Part shown: in pieces, positions 55,009-64,000 of the stretch
How positions within the stretch are numbered: the stretch's first letter is position 1
How the letters are laid out: every line of letters starts with the position of its first letter
NCBI RefSeq assembly: GCF_012926505.1
Contig: NZ_JABBNT010000001.1
Span: forward strand, 620,001-684,000
Direction of reading: 5' to 3'
Source of the DNA: Pacificispira spongiicola
Lineage (GTDB): Bacteria > Pseudomonadota > Alphaproteobacteria > UBA8366 > Aestuariispiraceae
Length of the DNA stretch: 64,000 nucleotides
The notes under the pieces: generated by a model
The model's input: the letters and a program-made list of their open reading frames with translations, nothing else
Told to the model about the DNA's origin: nothing
The model's database searches: none
Position numbers and translations under genes: made by a program

Positions 55009-55505
55009 GGAAACGCGACATCGGCAACAAGGCCCGGCCCGCCGCCCTTCCCGGAAGCCGTGGCGATTTCATCCAAGGTCTGATCGGCACGCGTCACCGT
55101 ATAACCCTTCGCGACCAGCCGCGCGCTCAACGCATCGGCGCTGAGGTCAAAGAGCGGCGCGACTTCCGCGACCGTCCCATTTTGAATCGCCGTGATCGCG
55201 GCCCGCGTCGGGTTCCCGCCGGAGGATTGGGACGTTATCGCCGGATAGGCGAAAACCAGCGCCGCCGCGAGAGACAGGATCGCCGGAACCGCCACCGTCT
55301 TACGCCAGAAATACGACTTGAACGCCGGCCAATTCCGCCAGACATGCAGCACCACCGGCACCAGCCAGACCATGGATAACCATTCGTGCATTGCATGAAA
55401 GGCCGCGGGCGCGAGGTGGAAAAACAAGGCCACGCCGGAAATGGCGGACGCGGCGAACAGGCTGATTGTCAGGGTCGTCGCATGAGTTCGAAGATGCGGG
55501 TTCAT
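55005..55505 (-). CDS. DUF4405-like small membrane protein
   Basis: A 166-residue protein with three hydrophobic segments (TLTISLFAASAISGVALFFHL, WLSMVWLVPVVLHVWRNW, VPAILSLAAALVFAYPAI). Two histidines in or beside the membrane (FHAMHEW and VVLHVW) fit the haem-binding-like core of DUF4405 proteins related to cytochrome b561. The soluble end (about residues 105-166, VAEVAPLFDLSADALSARLVAKGYTV) resembles a small sensor or adaptor domain. Function unknown, perhaps electron transfer with an unidentified partner. Convergent with the CoA-transferase. Confidence 0.65.
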   Translation of the reverse strand: MNPHLRTHATTLTISLFAASAISGVALFFHLAPAAFHAMHEWLSMVWLVPVVLHVWRNWPAFKSYFWRKTVAVPAILSLAAALVFAYPAITSQSSGGNPTRAAITAIQNGTVAEVAPLFDLSADALSARLVAKGYTVTRADQTLDEIATASGKGGGPGLVADVAFP

Positions 55506-55693
55506 GGTCGTGACATTCCATCTGAATGAGTAACAAGAGGGAGGCATAAGTAAAGACGGCGGCGGCACGGAAATCCGTCGCTGACCGCGCGCCCTAATAC
55601 AAAGCAGCAAAAAACACCTTTAAAGGGATTTTCCCCGAATGCACCATGGTCCCTTGCACGTTTTTCGGAATAAACTAGGATAAGGGGTGGTGA

Positions 55694-55768
55694 ATGAGCA
55701 TTCTTGCGCTGATCGGGGACGTAAAAACCTATCAAGGAGCGTATGATGCACAGACTGACTCTCGATAA
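55694..55768 (+). CDS. Possible 24-residue leader or small peptide
   Basis: ATG preceded by GGGGTGG (AAGGGGTGGTGA), then 24 codons reading MSILALIGDVKTYQGAYDAQ and four further residues. Supported only by the ribosome site; length is too short for codon evidence. It overlaps a second small frame (55743-55787) in another phase. Confidence 0.2.
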   Translation: MSILALIGDVKTYQGAYDAQTDSR

Positions 55769-55787
55769 CAGCCACGCCCATCGCTGA
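55743..55787 (+). CDS. Possible 14-residue leader peptide (MMHRLTLDNSHAHR)
   Basis: Two adjacent ATGs follow AAGGAG by about 5 to 8 bases, then a short frame with three His and two Arg in 14 residues. It ends 147 bases before the kinase gene. Could be a leader peptide or chance. Confidence 0.2.
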   Translation: MMHRLTLDNSHAHR

Positions 55788-55934
55788 CTCGGTTCATACG
55801 AACCAGAAGCCTGCAAGGCGTAAGGCGATGTTTTGCGGATACCCAGAACAATCCCCTCCATTTTTGCCGGCCGTGCCGAGCATCGGAGGATTCCATGTGC
55901 CCTGTTCCCGCCGATTGATTGGCTGGCGCCCATC

Positions 55935-57119
55935 ATGACCGGTATCTCCTTCCTGCTCGTCGATGACGACGTCGATTTCCATCCGGTATTCGAACCCGTT
56001 TTGGAACAGGCGCTGCCACGGTCAAGAATTGTGCTGGATCGGGCAGTCTCTCTCGATGGCGCAATGGCCGCGCTGCGAGAGAAACCGTATTCCCTGACTT
56101 TCGTGAATTACCGCGTCGGCGCAGAGACCGGCGTCGAGTTGATCCGACGATGCGCGCTGGAACGCATTCGACTGTCGGCCGTCATTCTCTCCGATGACGG
56201 CGCCGGATCGGAAGAGGCCGAGACCGAGGCCCTTGCCTATGGTGCTTTCGAGTTTCTGGACCGAACGAACATCACCCCCAAAGGCCTGTCCAGGGTCATT
56301 CATTCCGCCTGGAACACCGCCACACGGCGGGAGGAGTTGCGAAACGCGCTCCGCCAAGTTCAGGAATCCGCCGCTGCGAAATCGCTGTTCCTATCGAATA
56401 TGAGCCACGAATTGCGAACGCCGCTGAATGGCGTTCTGGGTTTTGCGGAGATGCTGCAACTGGACTTGATCGCGACCGATCCCGACAAGGTCAAGGAATA
56501 TGCCGCCAACATCATCGTGTCGGGGCAACGCCTGATGGATTTGATCGTCGAATTGCTGACCTTAAGACGGGTTCAAGGCGACAGGTTCCAAACAAGTCGA
56601 CCGATCGCGGGAACGGATTTCTTCCGCACTCTCTGCCGTCGGCACGAAACGCAAGCGAGGGCCCGGAATGTGGCCTTCAATCTGAACCTGCCGGACCAGG
56701 ACTTCGTCATGCATACCGATGTCGATACGCTGCGTCTGGCATTTCGTCCGATCCTGGACAATGCAGTCAAGTTTACCGACAGCGGGAAAAGCGTAGAGGT
56801 AATCATCGCGCCGGAAACGACCGGCGTGCTGTCCGTCACCATTCGGGACGAAGGGATCGGCATGAACAAACAAACGGTGGAGATGGCGTCCCATCCCTTC
56901 TATCAACATGACGCGAGTTTCGCCCGGCGTTTCGAAGGCGCCGGAATCGGTCTGACCGTCGCCGAAAACGCAGTATCCGTGTTGGAAGGAACGTTCGAGA
57001 TCACCAGCGAGATCGGCATGGGCACCACCGTCACGGTCCGCCTTCCCGTCCTTGCGAATACCGAGGAAAACGACGATAGAGGAAAGCCTGACGAAAACGT
57101 CGGCAGCCTGATCGCGTAA
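55935..57119 (+). CDS. Hybrid sensor: degenerate receiver domain fused to a histidine kinase
   Basis: A 394-residue protein. Residues 1-125 are a receiver fold that keeps the acidic pair (FLLVDDDVDF) but has Asn58 (FVNYRVG) where the phosphoacceptor Asp should be and Arg110 where the conserved Lys should be. Residues about 148-215 are a HisKA domain with His158 (SNMSHELRTPLNG). Residues about 260-375 are the ATPase part with DNAVKF (N box), DEGIGM and GAGIGLTVAE (G boxes). There are no membrane segments, so it is cytoplasmic. The receiver probably acts as a binding or regulatory module, not a phosphate acceptor. No response regulator is adjacent. Start at 55935 by domain boundary; ribosome site weak. 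Confidence 0.87.
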   Translation: MTGISFLLVDDDVDFHPVFEPVLEQALPRSRIVLDRAVSLDGAMAALREKPYSLTFVNYRVGAETGVELIRRCALERIRLSAVILSDDGAGSEEAETEALAYGAFEFLDRTNITPKGLSRVIHSAWNTATRREELRNALRQVQESAAAKSLFLSNMSHELRTPLNGVLGFAEMLQLDLIATDPDKVKEYAANIIVSGQRLMDLIVELLTLRRVQGDRFQTSRPIAGTDFFRTLCRRHETQARARNVAFNLNLPDQDFVMHTDVDTLRLAFRPILDNAVKFTDSGKSVEVIIAPETTGVLSVTIRDEGIGMNKQTVEMASHPFYQHDASFARRFEGAGIGLTVAENAVSVLEGTFEITSEIGMGTTVTVRLPVLANTEENDDRGKPDENVGSLIA

Positions 57120-57192
57120 TCCTTGCCGCAACCGCTCGGAACAGCTATTCCCCTGCTGAACCATTCGGCACCCTAAAGCATTGCAGACGATC

Positions 57193-57807
57193 ATGGATAT
57201 TTCGGGATTCCTGACATATGCGATCGCGCTCGGCATCGCGGCGGCGATCCCCGGCCCCGGGGTCATTGCGCTGGTCGCCCGAGCCTTGGGGGCCGGTCTG
57301 AAACCCGCGATTCCCATGATGCTCGGCCTCGTCCTGGGCGATGTGCTCTATCTGTCCGCCGCCGTTCTAGGGCTGGCGTTTATCGCATCGACCTTCGGAC
57401 AAGTCTTCGTGGTCATCCGATATGCCGGGGCGGTCTATCTTTTGTATATCGCATGGAAGTTTCTGCGCGCCGGGTCCAACATTCAGGCCATTGAAAGCCG
57501 TCAGTCCGGCGGCGCGGTTGCCGCCTTCCTATCCGGTCTGGCCGTGACCTTGGGAAATCCGAAGGTGATCGTCTTCTATCTGGCACTGCTGCCGACGATC
57601 CTGAACCTGAAAGCCGTCAGCGCGCCCGACCTCGCGATCCTGATCGGCTTGACCGCAATGGTGCTGTGCGCGGTGCTGATTCCCTACGTCATCCTGGCCG
57701 GACGGGCCCGCACGGTGCTGCGCAGCCCCGGCAAGATTAAAATGTTGAACCGCATTGCGGCAGGCAGCCTGACGGGCGCCGCGGCCTTGATCGCCGCAAA
57801 AACGTAA
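57193..57807 (+). CDS. LysE/RhtB-family amino-acid exporter
   Basis: A 204-residue membrane protein with about six hydrophobic segments and the family's N-terminal motif AAAIPGPGVIALVARALGAG. It exports an amino acid or derivative; the family includes RhtB and LysE, and substrate cannot be told. Start at 57193 (MDIS) was preferred to the TTG at 57181. It lies between the kinase and the chemotaxis gene; spacing on both sides (over 70 and 120 bases) suggests its own transcript. Confidence 0.85.
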   Translation: MDISGFLTYAIALGIAAAIPGPGVIALVARALGAGLKPAIPMMLGLVLGDVLYLSAAVLGLAFIASTFGQVFVVIRYAGAVYLLYIAWKFLRAGSNIQAIESRQSGGAVAAFLSGLAVTLGNPKVIVFYLALLPTILNLKAVSAPDLAILIGLTAMVLCAVLIPYVILAGRARTVLRSPGKIKMLNRIAAGSLTGAAALIAAKT

Positions 57808-57927
57808 AACACCGCGAGCAATCGGAAAATTCTCGGCGGCGTGATCGCCTAGTACGACGGAATACAGCCTCCTTGGCGTTTGGGGTGGGGACCTCAGGCG
57901 GCTGCGAATACGGAAAATGGAGGTAGT

Positions 57928-59703
57928 ATGTCACTTCGTCTCAAAGCCCTGATCGCCTTCGGGGTGCTCATCGCGATCGCATTTGTCAGCGCAACACTTG
58001 GATTCATCGCGCGAAACACGCAGGAAACGGCACGTCATCATATCGAAAAGGACTCCGTCTTCAGCATGACCGTGCTGATCGAAGTGACCGAGTTGATCGG
58101 CGAATTGCGCTATGACGTGGTTCAGGTTCAACAATGGTTTACCGATCTTTCAGCCACGCGCGGTCTTAACGGGCTGGACGACGGTGCCTTGAAGGCAAAG
58201 GAATTCGCCGACGAGTTCAAGGCGAACAGTGACAAGCTTCATGCCTTGCTGAAAGACCTGAACGAACCGGAAATCGATAAAATTCTGGTGGCGCTTGAAG
58301 GCAAGTTTCCGGCTTACTTCGAGGCAGGCACCAAATTGGCGGAAGCCTACGTTTCCGGTGGACCGGAAGCTGGAAACAAGCTGATGGGTAATTTCGACGC
58401 GGAAGCGGAGCGTATGTCGGAAGCTTTGGTGCAGTTGTACGATGTTCTTGAAGACCTCCAGAACCGCACCCGCGTAAAGATTGAAGGCGACCTTGAGGAA
58501 CTGGCCAGTACCGCTCAGTTCTCTGCTTGGCAAGGCGGCATTGCCTCGCTGTTGGCCATCCTCGGGAATATCATCCTTGCGTGGTTTATCATGCGCCGGG
58601 TCATCGCCCCGTTCGTCAACATGGGTACGCGAATCGAAGGTGTCGCGGGGGGCGATCTGGATTCCGAAGTTGCCGGTAAGGATCGCCCGGACGAAGTCGG
58701 GACCGTGGCGACCGCGCTGACCTCGATGATCGGGTCGCTGCGGCGCGGCCGGGAACTGGAAGCTGAACAGGCCGAAAAGGAACAGCAGATGGCGGAAGCC
58801 CGTCGTCAGTCGCTGGCGGAGATGGCCGATACGGTCGAACGTGAAATGTCGTCCATCATCACCCGAATCAGCGCGGAAACCGGCAATCTGGAAAAGGACG
58901 CCGAAGCCTTGGTCAGCACCTCCGATCAGGTGGTCTCCCAGGCGGAGGCCGTGGCCGCCGCGTCCGAACAGTCCCGCGCCAACAATGCCTCCGTTTCCGG
59001 CGCGGCGCAGGAGTTGAGCAGCTCCATCCGTGAAATCTCCGAACAGATTTCGCACGCGACCAACGTCACCAAACAGGCATCCGAAAAGGCGGATCAGAGC
59101 CGCCAGACCATCGATCAGATGCGAGAGTCCGTGACCCGTGTGTCAGATGTCCTGAATCTGATTTCGGAAATTTCGGCCCAAACCAATCTGCTGGCCCTGA
59201 ACGCCACGATCGAGGCCGCGCGCGCTGGGGAAGCCGGAAAGGGCTTCGCCGTCGTTGCCAACGAGGTGAAGGCCCTGGCCGCGCAGACCCAGAAAGCGAC
59301 GGACGATATCGCCGACCATATCGGCAACATGACCGATGTCACGGACCAGTCGGTCAGTTCGATTTCCGACATCCTGGACATTATCGAACAGGTGAACCAT
59401 GCGACGGCCAGCGTTGCGGCGGCGATCGAGGAACAATCCGTCGCGACGCAGGAAATCGCCCGGAACGTCGACGAGGCGACCCAGGCGACCAGCGAAGTGT
59501 CCGAACGCGTCACCGATGTTCACCGCGAGATGAAGATCGTGTCTGAAAAGGCGCTGTCCCTGCGTCAGTTCACGGATACCCTGAACGGCGCAATCGCAGA
59601 ATTGCAAACATCCCTGGTCGAAACGGTACGGACGGCGACGCCGGACGTGAACCGCCGGGTCAAGCAAACCCCGGTTTCAAACGACAGACGCCGTCGGGCG
59701 TAA
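57928..59703 (+). CDS. Methyl-accepting chemotaxis protein
   Basis: A 591-residue MCP. The first membrane segment is at about residues 5-28, the periplasmic helical ligand domain at about 30-200 and the second segment at about 203-222. HAMP is at about 223-275, and the cytoplasmic signalling domain has its tip at [37 protein letters not shown] lies 4 bases before the ATG. The ligand is unknown; the helical-bundle domain of this type binds small organic compounds in other bacteria. No CheA/CheW genes are near. A strong terminator follows at 59711. Confidence 0.93.
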   Translation: MSLRLKALIAFGVLIAIAFVSATLGFIARNTQETARHHIEKDSVFSMTVLIEVTELIGELRYDVVQVQQWFTDLSATRGLNGLDDGALKAKEFADEFKANSDKLHALLKDLNEPEIDKILVALEGKFPAYFEAGTKLAEAYVSGGPEAGNKLMGNFDAEAERMSEALVQLYDVLEDLQNRTRVKIEGDLEELASTAQFSAWQGGIASLLAILGNIILAWFIMRRVIAPFVNMGTRIEGVAGGDLDSEVAGKDRPDEVGTVATALTSMIGSLRRGRELEAEQAEKEQQMAEARRQSLAEMADTVEREMSSIITRISAETGNLEKDAEALVSTSDQVVSQAEAVAAASEQSRANNASVSGAAQELSSSIREISEQISHATNVTKQASEKADQSRQTIDQMRESVTRVSDVLNLISEISAQTNLLALNATIEAARAGEAGKGFAVVANEVKALAAQTQKATDDIADHIGNMTDVTDQSVSSISDILDIIEQVNHATASVAAAIEEQSVATQEIARNVDEATQATSEVSERVTDVHREMKIVSEKALSLRQFTDTLNGAIAELQTSLVETVRTATPDVNRRVKQTPVSNDRRRRA

Positions 59704-59710
59704 AGAAATG

Positions 59711-59747
59711 AAAAGCCCCCGCTTCCAACCGGAACCGGGGGCTTTTT
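59711..59747. terminator. Rho-independent terminator, usable in both directions
   Basis: Perfect 11-base stem (59711-59721 with 59736-59746, AAAAGCCCCCG/CGGGGGCTTTT), 14-base loop, and T-runs on either strand (TTTTT after it on plus, TTTT on minus). It lies 8 bases after the MCP stop and 19 bases from the end of the convergent ABC operon, so it probably serves both. Confidence 0.9.
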
Positions 59748-59765
59748 CTTGATCGGCAGGGCCGG

Positions 59766-61838
59766 TCAGGACGCCGATTTGAGGGCGATCACCGGGTCCA
59801 TCTTCGCCAGGATATCTTCCGCTAGATGGCATTTGAACTGGTGCCCTTCGGCGAGGGTCCGCACCGGCGGGACTTGCTTGCTGCACAGGTCGTCCGGGAC
59901 CTGCGACCGCCGCTGACAGCGGGTCACGAAAGGACAGCCCTTCGGCGGGTTCAAGGCCGACGGGATATCGCCTTCCAACACGATATGCCGCTTTTCAATC
60001 GACGTATCCGCGATCGGCACGGCGGACAGAAGCGCTTCCGTATACGGATGATAGGGCGGGGAGAATATCTGTTCCGTCGATCCGCTTTCGACGATATGGC
60101 CCAGATACATGACCACCACCCGGTCCGCCAGATAACGCACGACGGACAGGTCGTGACTGATGAACAGCATGGTCGTCCGGGAATATTTCTGAATATCCAT
60201 CAGCAGTTCGGTCACCGCCGCCTGCACCGACACGTCCAAGGCCGAAACCGGTTCATCCGCGACAACGACTTTCGGTTCGCCGGCAAAGGCCCGCGCGATC
60301 CCGATCCGCTGTTTCTGTCCGCCCGATAGCTGACGCGGCATGCGTTTGGCGAATTCACGCGGCAGTTTCACGAGATCGAGAAGCTCGAGCATCCGCTCGG
60401 TCCGGTCCGCGACCGTCTTGCCGATCTTGAACTTTTCCAGTGTCCTGACGATCTGACCGCCAACCGACTGACTGGGGTTCAGGGTGTCGAACGGATTCTG
60501 GAAAACCATTTGGACCGACGCCAGGGTTTTGCTGTCGCGATCGCCGACATCGATATGGCCGATTTCCTTGTCGCCAAGCATCACCGTTCCGGCGGTCAGC
60601 GTTTCCAGTCCCAGCAGAATTTTCGCCAGGGTCGATTTCCCGCAGCCGGACTCGCCAACGATGGCCACCGTTTCCGCCTCACGGGCGTCCATGGTGATAG
60701 CCTCGTTCGCCTTGATGGTCAGGTGACGACCGCCACCAAACGGTCCGCCGGTCGATACCTCGTAGTATTTCTTCAGGTCCTTGACCGTCAGCACGACCTC
60801 GCCCGGTTCGACGCTGCCGCTTTCGACGCCACGTTCGGGCATGGCCGCCCAATCGATCTCGTCGAACCGCAAACATCGGCTGAAATGCCGTTCCGTGCCG
60901 GCGATCGGCTTCATCGAGATATCCGCGGCATCGCATAGCCCCGCTTTGAAGTGATCGCAGCGCGGCCCGAAATTACAGCCGTTCGGCCGTTGATGCGGCA
61001 AGGGAAGCTGCCCCCGGATCGGGATCAGCGGCCTTGCGTATTTATCCGCGCCGGGCAATGGAATCGACCGGAACAGTCCCTGGGTATAGGGATGGCGCAT
61101 CTGATCGAAGACTTCGTCGATCGACCCGGTTTCCACCGCTTCCCCTGAATACATCACGGTAATGCGGCTGCAGGTTTCCAGGATCAGGCCCAGATTGTGC
61201 GACACGAACAGCATCGACGTGCCGTAGGTTTCGCCCAATTCCCGAACCAGTTCGACAATCCCGGCCTCCACCGTCACGTCCAGCGCCGTCGTCGGTTCGT
61301 CCAGCAGCAGCAGCGACGGTTTCGACAACAGCCCCATGGCGATGACCACGCGCTGTTGCTGACCGCCCGAAAGCTGGTGCGGGAAGGACCGGAAGACGCG
61401 TTTCGGATCCGGCAGCTTCACGGCTCCCAGGATTTCCAGCGCCATTTCCTCGGCTTCGGCTTCCGACTTGCCTTCATGCAGCATCGGCACTTCCATCAAC
61501 TGCTTGCCGATCCGCATCGCCGGGTTCAGCGATGCCATCGGTTCCTGATAGATCATGGCGATTTCATTGCCGCGCAGATGGCGATATTCCTCGTCGGAAA
61601 TCTGCGTCAGGTCCTTGCCCTTGAACTTGATGGTGCCGCTCATGACGCGGCCGTTATTGCCGAGGTCGCCCATGATCCCCAGCAGGACCGTCGACTTCCC
61701 ACAGCCGGATTCGCCGACAAGGCCCATCGTCTCCCCCGGATAGACCTTACAGGAAAAGTCCATCACCGACGGGATTTCCCCCGCCCGCGTGAAGAAGGAG
61801 ATGTTCAGGTTTTCGATTTCAAGGATCGGGTCCGTCAT
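59766..61838 (-). CDS. Dipeptide/oligopeptide-type ABC transporter ATPase, two fused domains
   Basis: A 690-residue fusion of DppD- and DppF-like ATPases. Domain 1 (about residues 5-330) has [24 protein letters not shown] and LLLDEPTTALDVTVEAG, followed by the C-terminal oligopeptide motif with cysteines (NGCNFGPRCDHFK). Domain 2 (about 350-690) repeats these with GESGCGKST, LSGGQKQRIGIARAF, VVADEPVSALDVSVQA and a second cysteine motif KGCPFVTRCQRR. The start at 61838 has GAGGAGG about 9 bases upstream. It powers the two permeases upstream in the operon. Confidence 0.93.
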   Translation of the reverse strand: MTDPILEIENLNISFFTRAGEIPSVMDFSCKVYPGETMGLVGESGCGKSTVLLGIMGDLGNNGRVMSGTIKFKGKDLTQISDEEYRHLRGNEIAMIYQEPMASLNPAMRIGKQLMEVPMLHEGKSEAEAEEMALEILGAVKLPDPKRVFRSFPHQLSGGQQQRVVIAMGLLSKPSLLLLDEPTTALDVTVEAGIVELVRELGETYGTSMLFVSHNLGLILETCSRITVMYSGEAVETGSIDEVFDQMRHPYTQGLFRSIPLPGADKYARPLIPIRGQLPLPHQRPNGCNFGPRCDHFKAGLCDAADISMKPIAGTERHFSRCLRFDEIDWAAMPERGVESGSVEPGEVVLTVKDLKKYYEVSTGGPFGGGRHLTIKANEAITMDAREAETVAIVGESGCGKSTLAKILLGLETLTAGTVMLGDKEIGHIDVGDRDSKTLASVQMVFQNPFDTLNPSQSVGGQIVRTLEKFKIGKTVADRTERMLELLDLVKLPREFAKRMPRQLSGGQKQRIGIARAFAGEPKVVVADEPVSALDVSVQAAVTELLMDIQKYSRTTMLFISHDLSVVRYLADRVVVMYLGHIVESGSTEQIFSPPYHPYTEALLSAVPIADTSIEKRHIVLEGDIPSALNPPKGCPFVTRCQRRSQVPDDLCSKQVPPVRTLAEGHQFKCHLAEDILAKMDPVIALKSAS

Positions 61839-61866
61839 AAAGATATCCTCCTCAATCCCATCCATC

Positions 61867-63018
61867 TTAATCTTTTAGAGACTGCTCGCGCAGCGCATCA
61901 GCCAGCAGGTTCAGTCCCAGCACGAACGACATCAGCGCCAGGGCCGGCGGCAAAGCCGGATGGACATAGAGCCGCAGCAGACGGCTGCCCTCCTTGATGG
62001 TCGTCCCCCAATCCGGACTTTCAGGCACCAGCCCCAATCCGAAATACCCGAGAGTCCCCAGCAGGATCGTCGTGTAGCCGATCCGTAGACACGCATCGAC
62101 GATCAACGGGCCGCGGGCATTGGGCAGGATTTCCCATAGCGCCACATACCAGGCGATTTCGCCCCGCGTCTGGGCGGCGGCCACATAATCGCGCGTCGCG
62201 ATATCCATGGTCAGGCCGCGCACGATGCGGAACACGCCGGGACTGGACGCGAAGACAACCGCAACGAAGATGTTCAGCTCGTTCGGTTCCAGCGACAGGA
62301 TTCCGAACGGATCCGCGTCGAAGACAAGGCTGATATAAACCCAGCCACCGAACACCAGAACGATTACCGATTGGACGGCCAGCAATTGCGGTCGTTCCCT
62401 GTATCGGCTGTAGAACAGCGTCAGGAAGAAGATCACCGGGAACAGGAAGAAAACGCCGGCCATGACCTGCGGCAACGCCGTTTCGCGGATACCCGGCGTC
62501 ACCAACAGGTAGAACAGCAGGATCACCGGGAAGGCGAGCACGAGATTGGCCAGGAAGGACAGGACCGTGTCCACCTTCCCTTTATAGTACCCGGCGGGCA
62601 GGCCCAGCGAGATACCGACGACGAAGGCGAACATCGTCGCAGCCGGCGCAATGACCAGCACGATCTGACTTCCGTGGATGACGCGGCTGAATACGTCGCG
62701 CCCGAACTTGTCGCCGCCGAAGAACTGAACCAGACCGCTTTCCGGTTCGATCACACCGGGCAACTGGTTCTTCAGGGCCGCGAATTGTTCCAACGGGTGG
62801 AAGGGAGCAACGATATCGGCGTAGAGCGCCGCGAACAGCCAGAAGAACACGATGAACAGGCCGACGATCCCCATCGGGTTTTCGTAAATCCGGCCATAGA
62901 GAGAGAGCTTCTTCTGGAACTTCCAACTCAAGCCCATGATGATGGCAATGGAAAGCCAGACGGGCCAAAGGCACGTAAGGATTCCCAGGATGATATCCGT
63001 GAAACCGACATATTCCAT
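61867..63018 (-). CDS. Dipeptide-type ABC transporter permease (DppC-like)
   Basis: A 383-residue permease with an N-terminal amphipathic/membrane stretch (TDIILGILTCLWPVWLSIAIIMGL), then the DppC core starting YGRIYENPMGIVGLFIVFFWLFAALYADIVAPFHP. The coupling loop reads DYVAAAQTRGEIAWYVALWEILPNARGP. The protein is longer than typical DppC (about 300), with an additional membrane region near residues 180-240. It pairs with the next gene, 4 bases away. Substrate is peptide or another nutrient of this family. Confidence 0.88.
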   Translation of the reverse strand: MEYVGFTDIILGILTCLWPVWLSIAIIMGLSWKFQKKLSLYGRIYENPMGIVGLFIVFFWLFAALYADIVAPFHPLEQFAALKNQLPGVIEPESGLVQFFGGDKFGRDVFSRVIHGSQIVLVIAPAATMFAFVVGISLGLPAGYYKGKVDTVLSFLANLVLAFPVILLFYLLVTPGIRETALPQVMAGVFFLFPVIFFLTLFYSRYRERPQLLAVQSVIVLVFGGWVYISLVFDADPFGILSLEPNELNIFVAVVFASSPGVFRIVRGLTMDIATRDYVAAAQTRGEIAWYVALWEILPNARGPLIVDACLRIGYTTILLGTLGYFGLGLVPESPDWGTTIKEGSRLLRLYVHPALPPALALMSFVLGLNLLADALREQSLKD

Positions 63019-63022
63019 GGGA

Positions 63023-64000
63023 TTACCTCACGCGGATTCGGGGGTTGAGATAGGCGTAGCCGACATCTGAAATCAACTGCGTCAGCAAGACCACCAGAAC
63101 GGAAACGATCGAACAGCTGAGCAGCAGGTCGATATCGTTGTTCCCGGCCGCTTCAACCAGCAGCCACCCGAATCCCTGGTAGCGGAACATGACTTCCACG
63201 ATCACGACCCCGGTCAGCAGCCACGGGAATTGCAGCATGATCACCGTGAATGGTGCGATCAGGGCGTTGCGCAAGGCATGTTTCAGAACCACGGTACGGA
63301 AATTCAGCCCCTTCAAGCGCGCGGTCCGAATGTATTGGGACACCATGACTTCCGCCATGGAGGCGCGGGTCATGCGCGCGATATAGCCCATGCCGTAGAT
63401 CGACATGGTCATCACCGGCAGCGCGAAATTGTAGAAGGTGACCCCGTCCCGCGTCGCCGTCGCCGCCGACCCGTTCAAGATCCCCAACCAGGATGCGAAA
63501 ATGACCGCGAAGACGATCCCCGACACATATTCGGGCGTCGCGGTCGACGTGATGGACAGAACCGATAACGACCGATCCAGTTTCGACCCTTCGCGCATAC
63601 CCGCCAGCACACCGATGAGCAGGGCCGACGGGACCATGGTCAGCATCACCCAGAACATCAGCACGCCCGTATGCCCAAGGGCCGGCAACAATCGATCCGC
63701 CACCGTCGTCCGGAAGGCCGTGGAACAGCCCAGATCGCCCTGAATCACGCCCGAAAACACCGGTTCCGACGCTTCGTCGCAGAAGCTGAAGCGCGGTTTC
63801 GGCTCTCCGGTTTCGACATCCCGCGACGGTGGTTTTTCCCAAACGCCCAGCCATTGGCCGTAACGTTCCAGGAACGGTTCCCGGTATCCGTTGTACACCA
63901 GCCAGCGTTCGATCATTTCGTCACTGGCGCGCATATTCGTCTGACTGATCGACAGCTTGCGCAGGTTCGGTTCCAAATTGACGAGATAAAATACGACGAA
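63023..64000 (-). CDS. Dipeptide-type ABC transporter permease (DppB-like), 5' end off window
   Basis: An open frame running through position 64000, at least 325 residues. The N-terminal membrane segment and start codon lie outside the window; the visible part begins FVVFYLVNLEPNLRKLSIS. The large periplasmic stretch (about 100 residues, SEPVFSGVIQGDLGCSTAFRTTVADRL) and the coupling loop RTARLKGLNFRTVVLKHALRNALIAPFTVIM are DppB features. Upstream would lie the binding protein. It ends 4 bases before the DppC-like gene. Confidence 0.88.
   Translation of the reverse strand, partial: FVVFYLVNLEPNLRKLSISQTNMRASDEMIERWLVYNGYREPFLERYGQWLGVWEKPPSRDVETGEPKPRFSFCDEASEPVFSGVIQGDLGCSTAFRTTVADRLLPALGHTGVLMFWVMLTMVPSALLIGVLAGMREGSKLDRSLSVLSITSTATPEYVSGIVFAVIFASWLGILNGSAATATRDGVTFYNFALPVMTMSIYGMGYIARMTRASMAEVMVSQYIRTARLKGLNFRTVVLKHALRNALIAPFTVIMLQFPWLLTGVVIVEVMFRYQGFGWLLVEAAGNNDIDLLLSCSIVSVLVVLLTQLISDVGYAYLNPRIRVR

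Larger units (their letters stand above)
55611..55934. other. 324-base gap between the DUF4405 gene and the kinase gene
   Basis: No clear gene. It holds two tiny frames with ribosome sites (55694-55768 and 55743-55787) and AT-rich stretches around 55600-55690 that could hold divergent promoters. No long inverted repeat stands out. Confidence 0.5.

Overview
The window looks like chromosomal DNA of a free-living heterotrophic alphaproteobacterium, probably Rhodospirillales in the broad sense. I infer this from the high GC content, an RpoD with conserved regions 2 and 4 next to dnaG, an ScfR/PccR-type regulator over a propionyl-CoA operon, alphaproteobacterial-looking tRNAs, and the density of ABC uptake and catabolic operons. 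Genus and species cannot be read from it. I see no phage, IS element, integron, CRISPR array or toxin-antitoxin locus. The accessory content is metabolic.

Layout. 1-3632 (minus): lower nicotinate pathway, a TetR regulator followed by nicE, nicD, nicX and nicF (nicF runs off the left edge), which take 2,5-dihydroxypyridine to fumarate. 3779-15189 (minus): one tightly packed nine-gene cluster read from the right, with a sugar-type ABC importer (binding protein, double ATPase, permease), a SorC-family regulator, an aldo/keto reductase, a GlpD/EryB-like FAD dehydrogenase, a class I aldolase, an FGGY kinase and a GMC oxidoreductase. It is probably for a polyol or ketose. Its upstream region carries operator-like palindromes and a block of nested hairpins. 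15661-20266 (minus): YtcJ-type amidohydrolase, a CAU-anticodon tRNA, and a two-gene unit (GNAT-C39 peptidase fusion plus RimK-like ATP-grasp ligase) of unknown product. 20420-21943: divergent TetR and MipA/OmpV outer-membrane protein. 22013-27599 (minus): alpha/beta hydrolase, rpoD and dnaG.

27838-43721: tRNA-Gln, then what looks like an N-methylated amine or betaine catabolic region: HAD hydrolase plus DadA-like oxidase (minus), and on the plus strand two overlapping LysR genes, a short GlpD-like oxidoreductase, a polar amino-acid ABC importer, an old-yellow-enzyme demethylase-like flavoprotein, a GlxA/CdhR-type AraC regulator, a CntA-like Rieske oxygenase, two SDRs and a carnitine-dehydrogenase-like enzyme. 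43724-51557: pccR, divergent from bioY-pccB-pccA-mcmA (propionyl-CoA to succinyl-CoA, with the S-component for the biotin that PccA needs). 51554-55008: LysR, divergent from gcdH and a class III CoA-transferase (glutarate/glutaryl-CoA). 55005-59703: DUF4405-like membrane protein, a kinase with a degenerate receiver domain, a LysE exporter and a methyl-accepting chemotaxis protein. 59766-64000 (minus): dipeptide-type ABC importer, cut by the right edge.

The genes describe a scavenger of plant- or algal-type solutes (pyridines, polyols, quaternary amines, amino acids, short acids, peptides), each module with its own regulator. The best candidates for undescribed biology are the GNAT-C39/ATP-grasp pair, the Rieske-centred amine cluster, the nine-gene polyol cluster with its structured leader, the pseudo-receiver kinase, and a primase that has lost most of its zinc ligands.
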